From positions 1 through 6,623 of the forward strand of contig JAKRSG010000319.1 of assembly GCA_022402405.1 (NCBI GenBank): DNA of 6,623 nucleotides, given 5' to 3'. Source of the DNA: Bacteroidia bacterium. GTDB lineage: Bacteria; Bacteroidota; Bacteroidia; UKL13-3. Shown one piece after another: positions 1-6,623 of this stretch (the first letter of the stretch is position 1; each line of letters opens with the position of its first letter). The notes below the pieces were generated by a model that was given only the letters and a program-made list of their open reading frames with translations, did no database searches and had not been told where the DNA came from. The translations under genes and the position numbers were made by a program.

Positions 1-2
1 GG

Positions 3-2681
3 TATTTTGGAAACTACTCTCGTGGCAGAAACTGGAACTCATTCCACTCATTGTTAAATCCAGAAAACAACGCCTTACAAACTAACTATACCATTAGAAC
101 ATACCTTCAATTTACCCAAAACTTTAAAACAGATGATAAGAAGGATGAAACGGGTAAAAAGAAAGCCTCTAATATATCTAACGCATATTATAGTGTACGT
201 TTATCATACGAGCGTGGCTATGGTGAAGTAATGGATGCAGAGCATATGCATGATGTATTTAATTATGGTTACATTGGTAAATTTACTACCTATGATGCTC
301 CAAACTACCAAAGGGTTATTAAAGGTTTAAATGAGAGACCAGATTCGTTCATGACAGAAAATGGTACAATATACTTAACAGACTATTATCGTCATGTAGG
401 TTATAGAGATACATTATATACATTTGAACAAGATCCAAACATCAATCGTGTAAGAGGTAACTTTACTCGCTCGGTATATGATTACTATGGACAAAGTTTA
501 ATGAGAACAGCGGGTAATGTTCGTCAGGTAGGAGGTTTAATCAATGGTGATAATCCAACTGGAATCTACTCAAACATGTGGGCAAACGTTGGGGCTCAGC
601 AAGCAGGTTATGCCAAGAGCATGAACGAGGCCTTTAACTTATATGTACAAAGCGAATTTAGTATTGCTCCATCTAGCAATCCAAAAGCTAAACACGAAAT
701 TCAGTTAGGATTAAACGTTGAACAACAATTCAGAAGAAACTATTCTTTAGGAGCCACTGGTTTGTGGAGTTTAGCACGTTTATATGCTAACAGACAATTC
801 TCTGGATTAGATTCATCTTTATATTCATTATCATTCGACCAAAACGGAGTTTTCTCTGATACTGTAAATTTCAAACGTAAGATTGTTGCTTCACAGCAAA
901 CTAACTTTGATATGAATTTCAGAAATAGCTTAATTGCACGTGGGGCTTTAGATCCATTTGGAAATAAGATTGACCAATTTACAAACATCGACGTTAATTC
1001 TTTCCGCCCAAGCGATTACAAATTGGAAATGTTTAGCGCAAATGAGTTATTAAACAATGGTAATAGTATAGTTTCTTACAGTGGTTACGACCATTTAGGT
1101 AGAATTGTAAGAAGACGTCCAAGTTTAAATGATTTCTTAACAGATTCAACTGCTCGTTTATTGCCTGCTTACCAACCGTTGTATTTTGCAGCTTGGGTTC
1201 AAGACAAGTTTGTATTCAAAGATTTGATTATTCGTGTGGGAGTTCGTTTAGAGCGTTTCGATGCTAACCAACCAGTATTAAAAGATCCATATTCAATGGT
1301 TCCATTGTATACAGTAGGTGAAGCTAAAAACTTAGGTATCTTAGATGCAGGAAATATTCCTACAACTATTGGTGATAATTTCATTCCTTATGTAGACAAA
1401 GATCCAGGTCAGCAAGATGCTGATATAACGAAAGCAAGATTTGTTGGTTATAGAAATGGTAACAACTGGTACGATAGAAATGGTAACCCAATCTCAGATC
1501 CTCAAGCAATTGCTCGTGAAGGAGGTACTAACCGTAACATGCCATTATTGGCTGATCCAAGAAATCCTCAATTACCAACAGCGGCATCATTTACCGATTA
1601 TACACCAGACTTAAAACTATTACCACGTATTTGGTTCTCGTTCCCAATTTCAACCACTTCTCAGTTCTTTGGTACATATGATATCTTAACACAGAGACCA
1701 AGTGCTAACGTTGGACAAATAGATGATTATTTCTTTTTACAAAATCGTTTAAGTGGTGGAGCAATCAACAATCCTGATTTGAAAATGGTTCAGGTAACAG
1801 ATTATGAAATTGGTTTCCGTCAACAAATTGGTCAAGATGCTGCATTAGGAATTATTGCTTCATATCGTGAATACAGAAATCAAATTCAATTATTCAGATA
1901 CGTTCAAGCATGGCCAAACGATTATTCTACTTTTGGTAACTTAGACTTCTCAACTGTAAAGAGTGTTGGTTTAGAATATAATGTTAGAGAGTTAGGTAAT
2001 GTTACCATTACTGCTAACTATCAGTTACAATTTGCAGATGGTACTGGTTCAAATGCTACTTCAAGTGCTGCATTGGTTCAGGTTGGATTACCAACATTAC
2101 GTACCTTAATTCCAATGGATTTTGATACTCGTCACACCTTCAAAGCTATCTTCGATTACCACTACAAGGAAGGAAAAGACTATAATGGTCCAATTGTAAA
2201 TGGTAAGAAAATATTTGAAAATGCTGGTTTCAACTTTATTTTCACTTCATTCTCTGGAAGACCTTATACTCAAGATTTGATTGCTACACCAGGTGGAGTT
2301 CAATCTGGCGTGGTAGTAAGAAGTCCGGTAAAAGGTACTCCTAATGGAGCTAATTTACCTGCTCAATATAATATTGACTTAAACGTTGACAAAAACTTTG
2401 TATTTAAGAAGAAGAAAATTGATGGAAGCACTAGCGTTTACAGATTACGTGCATTTATAATGGTTCAGAACTTATTAAACACCGCCAACGTAACAAGCGT
2501 ATTCCGTTACACAGGTTCTGCTTACGATGATGGTTTCTTAGCTTCACCAAATTCAAGAGAGCAAAAAGAGACTGCAACCAATCAGCAAGCTTATGTTGAC
2601 TTATACAATACAAGAATGGTAAATCCAGACAGGTTTGTTTTACCGCGATTAACTCGTCTAGGTTTTGCCTTATATTTCTAA
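3..2681 (+). CDS. TonB-dependent outer-membrane receptor, 3' part (5' end outside window)
   Basis: This is the C-terminal 892 residues of a TonB-dependent receptor, an outer-membrane beta-barrel that imports a ligand using TonB/ExbBD energy. The frame is open to the left edge: codons 3-50 read YFGNYSRGRNWNSFHS without a stop, so the TTG at 51 is internal and the true start lies upstream. No plug or TonB box is visible; what is seen is barrel. Alternating aromatic/polar strands run throughout, for example around 1170-1292 (QDKFVFKDLIIRVGVRLERFD), 1623-1703 (PRIWFSFPIS to ILTQRPS), 1800-1920 (DYEIGFRQQ onward) and 2115-2160 (MDFDTRHTF). The penultimate region has RAFIMVQNLLNTANV, common in these receptors, and the chain ends in RLTRLGFALYF, a terminal strand with final Phe as expected for BAM-assembled barrels. 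A long Gly/Asp/Asn-rich stretch (about 1320-1610) is probably an extracellular loop. The ligand cannot be told. It is probably the first or an early gene of an operon with the secreted protein 27 bases downstream. Confidence 0.9.
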   Translation, partial: YFGNYSRGRNWNSFHSLLNPENNALQTNYTIRTYLQFTQNFKTDDKKDETGKKKASNISNAYYSVRLSYERGYGEVMDAEHMHDVFNYGYIGKFTTYDAPNYQRVIKGLNERPDSFMTENGTIYLTDYYRHVGYRDTLYTFEQDPNINRVRGNFTRSVYDYYGQSLMRTAGNVRQVGGLINGDNPTGIYSNMWANVGAQQAGYAKSMNEAFNLYVQSEFSIAPSSNPKAKHEIQLGLNVEQQFRRNYSLGATGLWSLARLYANRQFSGLDSSLYSLSFDQNGVFSDTVNFKRKIVASQQTNFDMNFRNSLIARGALDPFGNKIDQFTNIDVNSFRPSDYKLEMFSANELLNNGNSIVSYSGYDHLGRIVRRRPSLNDFLTDSTARLLPAYQPLYFAAWVQDKFVFKDLIIRVGVRLERFDANQPVLKDPYSMVPLYTVGEAKNLGILDAGNIPTTIGDNFIPYVDKDPGQQDADITKARFVGYRNGNNWYDRNGNPISDPQAIAREGGTNRNMPLLADPRNPQLPTAASFTDYTPDLKLLPRIWFSFPISTTSQFFGTYDILTQRPSANVGQIDDYFFLQNRLSGGAINNPDLKMVQVTDYEIGFRQQIGQDAALGIIASYREYRNQIQLFRYVQAWPNDYSTFGNLDFSTVKSVGLEYNVRELGNVTITANYQLQFADGTGSNATSSAALVQVGLPTLRTLIPMDFDTRHTFKAIFDYHYKEGKDYNGPIVNGKKIFENAGFNFIFTSFSGRPYTQDLIATPGGVQSGVVVRSPVKGTPNGANLPAQYNIDLNVDKNFVFKKKKIDGSTSVYRLRAFIMVQNLLNTANVTSVFRYTGSAYDDGFLASPNSREQKETATNQQAYVDLYNTRMVNPDRFVLPRLTRLGFALYF

Positions 2682-2708
2682 GTTTATTGTTAAAAAAAAG
2701 AAACGATC

Positions 2709-2789
2709 ATGAAAAAATATACCTTAAGTTTAATGAAATCCGCAGCAATTGCCTTCAGTTTAATGGTGGCAACGAGCGGGGCTATGGCT
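2709..2789 (+). other. Sec signal peptide coding region of the large secreted protein
   Basis: Residues 1-27 have a basic start (MKK, with a second Lys at 10), a hydrophobic core (SAAIAFSLMVA), and a small-residue A-M-A site before Lys28, fitting signal peptidase I. There is no lipobox next to the core, so a soluble or T9SS-exported product is expected rather than a lipoprotein. Confidence 0.85.
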
Positions 2790-5700
2790 AAAGAAAATGT
2801 TGGTGTGTTGCGCAAAACTACCAAGCCTAGTTTAGGGAAAATGGGTGCCGGTTGTGCCGCTGCTACTCAACAAAAGGATCTTGATTTAAATAACGTACGT
2901 ACCACTATTTTGAATGGTGGTGATATGTGGTGGAATTTACAAAATGCCCGCTACGAAATTCCAAAGGTAGAACCAGGGCAAACATCCAAGCACTCTTTAT
3001 TTTCGGGTGCTCTTTGGATTGGAGGTATCACACAAGGTAACCTTCGTATTGCTGGTCAAACTTACCGTCAGAGTGGTAACGATTATTACCCGGGTGCATT
3101 GCAAATAGATGGTTCAGCTTCTATTACCGCAGCTCGTTGTAAGTTTTATGATCAAATTTGGAAAGTTACTTTAGCAGAAATTGAAGAATTCAGCAACGAC
3201 GAATCACAATGGAATTCTCCTATTGATGGAATTGCAAACTGGCCAGGAAATGGAAATGCTGGTGAGGGCGCTACAGGTGAAGCTGAATTCTTAGCACCTT
3301 TCTTCGATTTTAACCTAGATGGTAAATATGAGCCCTCAAATGGTGATTTCCCTGCATTTGAACAAAATGTATTGAGTAATATCCCTGATATGATGTTGTA
3401 TACTATATACAATGATAAGGGAAACATTCACTCAGAAACTGAAGGTTTACCAATTGGATTAGAATTGCATACTCAAAGTTTTGCCTATTCTACCAATGAT
3501 GAAATTAATAACATGACTTTCTATCGTACTACCATTTATAATAGAAGTACTGAAACCATCGACTCGTGTATTTTTGGTCAGTGGGTTGATGCAGATTTAG
3601 GAAACTACTCTGACGACTATGTGGAGTGTGATGTTAAAAGAAATTTAGGTATTTGTTACAATGGTGATGATAACGATGAAGGTATCTTAGGATATGGTTT
3701 AAATCCGCCAAGTGTGGGTGTAAACTTCTTTGAAGGTCCGCGCAAAATTGTTGGTACCGATACTACTGAAATTGGATTAACTAAATTTGTTTATTATAAC
3801 AATGACTTCTCGGTAACAGGTAACCCTTCTCGTCCTGAACATTACTGGAATTATCTTAACGGTCGCTGGAAAGATGGTTTAAATATTACATACGGTGGAA
3901 ATGGAAGAGGCGGTACAGATACAGCCAGTTTTATGTTCCCTGGTAAAACAGACCCTGCTGGAAGAGCAGATTGGACAGAACGTATTGCAGGTAACACTCC
4001 TGGTGATAGAAGATTTTTACAAACTGCTGGTCCTTTCAGTTTATTACCTGGTTCTCGTAATCAAGTAACGGTAGCTGTAGTTTGGGCACGTGCAACAACG
4101 GGTGGTGCAACTGGTTCATTTAACTTATTAAAAGAAGCATCTGATAAGGCTTTTGTTTTATTCAAAAATAACTTCAACATCGTAGATGGTCCTCGTGTTC
4201 CAGATTTAAGTGTGGTGGAGTTAGATAAAGAAATCATCTTAAATATTGTAAACTATAAAACAACAGAGGCATACTCTGATTCTTCTGCCGGTTTATGTTC
4301 TGAGAAAACTAAATATGCTTTCCAAGGATATCAAATTTTCCAATTGAAGAAGAACTCTACACCAGGTGATTTATACAACCAAGACGAGGCAAGATTGGTT
4401 GCTCAGTGCGATGTTCTTGATGGAAATGGTTTGATGGTAAATTTAGTAAACGACCCAGATTTAGGTTCGGTTAAGAAAATCATGGTTGCTGGTGAAGATA
4501 AAGGTATCCGTCACAGCTTTAGAATCACCAGAGATGCTTTCTCTACTTTATCTGACCCAACTCTTGTAAACTTCCAAAATTACTATTATATGTTAGTTGC
4601 TTACGCTAGCGCAACCAATTGTGCGGTAGATGCAACTCAATATCTTGCTGGTAGAAAATCTATTGATGGTGGTGGTATTAAAATCTTTACTGCTATCCCT
4701 CACAAGCCAACTCCTCGTTCGCAAGGTACAGAGTTAAACACTAGCTGGGGAGACGGACCAGAAATTACTCGCCACGAAGGTGCTGGTAATAGCGGAAATA
4801 CCTTAATGTTAACGCAAGCTAGCATTGAGAAAGCAATGATTGCACCTTATTATGTACCTAATCCTACTTATATGCGTGGAATGGGTCCAGTTTTAGTAAA
4901 AGTGGTTGATCCTTTCAAAGTTCCAAATGCCAATTTCGAATTACGTTTAGTAGATTCTTCTTCGGCAGTAAACAAGAATGATAGTTTAACAGCTGATTCA
5001 ACTAAATGGATTTTAACAAATACCATTACAAATCAATCTTATGTTTCTGAGAGAAGTATCAAAAACAAAAATGAGCAGTTATTCCCTGAGTTAGGTTTAA
5101 GTATTACTGTTTATCAAGTGGTAGGTCCTGGAAATCCAGATAACGCCACTGATGATGCTAATGGTTATTTATCATCTAGCAAGGTATACGCTGATCCAAG
5201 TAATGAGTGGTTGCCAGGTATTCCTGATGAACTTATTCCGTTAACTCCTTTCAACTGGATTAGAGCTGGAAATACAGGTACTCCTGGGTTTACTAATCCA
5301 GCTGAACACGATTTCGCTGATGGTCCAACCGGAGGTAAGCGTGCAGTAGATCCGCGTAGACAATATAATAAGGTAATTGATGGAACTTGGGCTCCTTATT
5401 CATTAGCTGCTCGTGCTGTTAGTCCAACACCAACTTATGGTCCAGCTTGGGCTGCAAGTTCTGGTGGTTACTCTACTGATAATCCATTATCTGATTTAAG
5501 ATCTGTAATGTTTGTAATTACTCAAGATAAAACTAAGTGGACTCGCTGCGTGGTAATTGAAGCAGGTGAAAACACCGCCTTAAATATTGGTAATGCACCT
5601 AAAATGACTAGAAGAAAATCTCCTTCTGTTGGTAAAGATGGTAAACCTGATGGAACTGGTAATGGTATGGGTTGGTTCCCTGGTTACGCTATTAACAAAG

Positions 5701-6560
5701 AAACAGGCGAGCGTTTAAACATCATGTTTGCCGAAGATTCTTCATTACCATTAGAGAATGGTACTGATATGATTTGGAACCCAACTTCTAGTTTGATTAC
5801 AAGCTCTGTTGGTGGTATAGATTACAAAATGGGTGGTAAACACCATATTTATGTAATGGGTTCTAAGCCTTTCCGTACTACTCAAACGGGCCCGGTATTG
5901 TACCAAGGTCCGCGTTACGACGAAGGTGCAAGCTATATGGAATTATTTAACAGAATTGAAAATGGAACAAGTGTAACTCTTAACATGCGTTATTTATACT
6001 CGCAAGCTATGTGGGTGAGCATGACATTAGTATCTCCAAGAACCAACTTAGGTGATTTAAATACTACTGGTGGTATACCTTGTGATGTTACAATCAATAT
6101 CGATGTTAAGCGCCCGTATGCAGCTCAAGCTCCAATCGAAAAAGCTTCTGCTAAAAATGATAGTATTCCTTTCTATACATTCTCTACTTCTGATTTAGCA
6201 CCAGTTATTGGAACTAAAGAAGCAGGTAAATCTGCTTTGGATATGGTTTCAATTACTCCAAATCCATACTATGCTTATGCTGGTTATGAAGATCCAGGTA
6301 ATCAGTTAGACACTCGCGTTCGTATCATCAACTTACCAAAGAAGTGTGTGGTTTCAATCTATACTCAAGGTGGTTTCTTGGTTCGTAGAATCAGAAAAGA
6401 TGATGATACAAGAACATTCTTAGAGTGGAATTTAAAGAATGATGCCAACGTGCCAATTGCAAGTGGAGTATATTTAATTCATGTACATGCAGATGGAATT
6501 GGCGAGAGAGTAATTAAATGGTTTGGTATTATGCGTCCGGTTGACTTTGACACATTCTAA
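2709..6560 (+). CDS. Very large secreted surface protein with T9SS-like C-terminal domain, function unknown
   Basis: A complete 1283-residue exported protein of no known enzymatic role. Residues 1-27 are a Sec signal peptide (MKK, hydrophobic SAAIAFSLMVA, AMA|KE cleavage). The mature body carries motifs that I recall from large uncharacterised Bacteroidota surface proteins: a calcium-loop-like DFNLDGKYE followed by NGDFP (200-215), DADLGNYSDDYVECD to NPPSVGVNFFEGP (294-344), GDRRFLQTAGPFSLLPG plus VTVAVVWARA (432-462), a Fn3-like YAFQGYQIFQL strand (536-546), and NEQLFPELGLSITVYQV (788-804). Residues about 1175-1283 form a FlgD-Ig/T9SS-type beta-sandwich (SITPNPYYAY, VSIYTQGGFLVRRI, PIASGVYLIHV). 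No catalytic motif or internal membrane segment is evident. Eleven cysteines are scattered through the mature chain (49 to 1213). ATG 2709 is chosen because it gives a good n-region; an in-frame ATG at 2733 would also leave a workable signal peptide. The leader is A-rich without Shine-Dalgarno. It lies 27 bases after the receptor gene, so co-transcription is likely. Export through T9SS is inferred. Confidence 0.85.
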   Translation: MKKYTLSLMKSAAIAFSLMVATSGAMAKENVGVLRKTTKPSLGKMGAGCAAATQQKDLDLNNVRTTILNGGDMWWNLQNARYEIPKVEPGQTSKHSLFSGALWIGGITQGNLRIAGQTYRQSGNDYYPGALQIDGSASITAARCKFYDQIWKVTLAEIEEFSNDESQWNSPIDGIANWPGNGNAGEGATGEAEFLAPFFDFNLDGKYEPSNGDFPAFEQNVLSNIPDMMLYTIYNDKGNIHSETEGLPIGLELHTQSFAYSTNDEINNMTFYRTTIYNRSTETIDSCIFGQWVDADLGNYSDDYVECDVKRNLGICYNGDDNDEGILGYGLNPPSVGVNFFEGPRKIVGTDTTEIGLTKFVYYNNDFSVTGNPSRPEHYWNYLNGRWKDGLNITYGGNGRGGTDTASFMFPGKTDPAGRADWTERIAGNTPGDRRFLQTAGPFSLLPGSRNQVTVAVVWARATTGGATGSFNLLKEASDKAFVLFKNNFNIVDGPRVPDLSVVELDKEIILNIVNYKTTEAYSDSSAGLCSEKTKYAFQGYQIFQLKKNSTPGDLYNQDEARLVAQCDVLDGNGLMVNLVNDPDLGSVKKIMVAGEDKGIRHSFRITRDAFSTLSDPTLVNFQNYYYMLVAYASATNCAVDATQYLAGRKSIDGGGIKIFTAIPHKPTPRSQGTELNTSWGDGPEITRHEGAGNSGNTLMLTQASIEKAMIAPYYVPNPTYMRGMGPVLVKVVDPFKVPNANFELRLVDSSSAVNKNDSLTADSTKWILTNTITNQSYVSERSIKNKNEQLFPELGLSITVYQVVGPGNPDNATDDANGYLSSSKVYADPSNEWLPGIPDELIPLTPFNWIRAGNTGTPGFTNPAEHDFADGPTGGKRAVDPRRQYNKVIDGTWAPYSLAARAVSPTPTYGPAWAASSGGYSTDNPLSDLRSVMFVITQDKTKWTRCVVIEAGENTALNIGNAPKMTRRKSPSVGKDGKPDGTGNGMGWFPGYAINKETGERLNIMFAEDSSLPLENGTDMIWNPTSSLITSSVGGIDYKMGGKHHIYVMGSKPFRTTQTGPVLYQGPRYDEGASYMELFNRIENGTSVTLNMRYLYSQAMWVSMTLVSPRTNLGDLNTTGGIPCDVTINIDVKRPYAAQAPIEKASAKNDSIPFYTFSTSDLAPVIGTKEAGKSALDMVSITPNPYYAYAGYEDPGNQLDTRVRIINLPKKCVVSIYTQGGFLVRRIRKDDDTRTFLEWNLKNDANVPIASGVYLIHVHADGIGERVIKWFGIMRPVDFDTF
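6231..6557 (+). other. C-terminal T9SS/FlgD-Ig-like sorting domain of the large secreted protein
   Basis: Residues 1175-1283 follow the usual plan of T9SS C-terminal domains: an S-I-T-P-N-P-Y start (strand A with the PNP turn), then VRIINLPKKCVVSIYTQGGFLVRRI (the 'I-Y-x-x-x-G-x-L-V' pair), EWNLKNDANVPIASGVYLIHV (the 'W-D-G/N-x-x-x-G-x-Y-x-x' pair), then a final strand ERVIKWFGI. It differs from textbook type A domains by going on with MRPVDFDTF, ending in Phe, where type A domains usually end soon after a K-basic strand. The fold call rests on motif order read by eye; use by T9SS is inference. Confidence 0.65.
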
Positions 6561-6594
6561 TCAAATATATTTTTAACGAGATAATAACATAACA

Positions 6595-6623
6595 ATGAAA
6601 ATAGCTATAGCAAAAATTGGTTT
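6595..6623 (+). CDS. Start of a third gene, probable exported envelope protein (3' truncated by window)
   Basis: An ATG 34 bases after the stop of the secreted-protein gene opens a frame reading MKIAIAKIG before the window ends. The MK start followed by alternating hydrophobic and basic residues fits the n-region of a signal peptide but nine codons prove little. The preceding leader is AT-rich (6561-6594) with no clear Shine-Dalgarno, as usual in Bacteroidota. Genes of this receptor/surface-protein type are, from memory, often followed by a PorV/PorQ-like outer-membrane barrel gene; that would fit here but is not shown by the sequence. Confidence 0.5.

Noticed and set aside
740..1384. Minus-strand open frames at 740-988 and 1199-1384
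   Set aside because: They lie wholly inside the receptor gene, lack domain signatures, and read as antisense shadows.
2664..2686. Possible Bacteroidota promoter (TTTG ... TAAGTTTA) ahead of the secreted-protein gene
   Set aside because: The two boxes are only 11 bases apart instead of about 17-23, and the second departs from TAnnTTTG; chance matches are common in AT-rich DNA.
2844..2861. Possible lipobox (GAGC, Cys49) in the secreted protein
   Set aside because: It lies 21 residues past the signal-peptide cleavage site, has Gly rather than Leu/Ile/Val at -3, and is not next to a hydrophobic core, so it is not a lipoprotein signal.
3152..3427. Minus-strand 91-codon open frame
   Set aside because: It is inside the strongly coding secreted-protein gene and overlaps its conserved motif block; no independent support.
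3600..3611. 12-base match ggaaactactct shared with positions 9-20
   Set aside because: Both copies encode Gly-Asn-Tyr-Ser inside unrelated proteins; with no flanking similarity this is coincidence rather than a repeat.
6561..6594. Possible terminator or promoter in the second gap
   Set aside because: AT-rich run without an inverted repeat or a clear -33/-7 pair; read as a plain intercistronic leader.

Overview
The window looks like a piece of a Bacteroidota chromosome. The DNA is AT-rich, and the gene starts have A-rich leaders without a clear Shine-Dalgarno. The gene content is a large TonB-dependent receptor followed by a very large secreted protein with a type IX secretion (T9SS)-like C-terminal domain, a pairing typical of that phylum. 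The exact class or genus cannot be read from this stretch; an environmental or uncultured lineage related to Chitinophagales, Sphingobacteriales or Cytophagales is a guess.

Layout: everything real is on the + strand and tightly packed. Positions 3-2681 are the 3' part (892 codons) of an outer-membrane TonB-dependent receptor; its signal peptide, any carboxypeptidase-regulatory-like domain, and the plug lie upstream of the window. After a 27-base gap, 2709-6560 is a complete 1283-residue exported protein with a Sec signal peptide, a long multi-segment extracellular body, and a C-terminal beta-sandwich with the feel of a T9SS sorting domain. After a further 34-base gap, a third gene starts at 6595 and leaves the window after nine codons. 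No terminator hairpin or convincing promoter is visible in either gap, so the three genes are probably co-transcribed.

Working model (inference): the receptor sits in the outer membrane, the large protein is exported through Sec and probably T9SS to the cell surface, and the third gene may encode another envelope protein. The substrate and purpose of the set are unknown. The main points of interest are the conserved-looking but functionally blank giant surface protein, its unusual C-terminus (ending in Phe rather than the basic tail usual for type A sorting domains), and its coupling to a receptor. There are no RNA genes, mobile elements, CRISPR arrays or sizeable non-coding regions.
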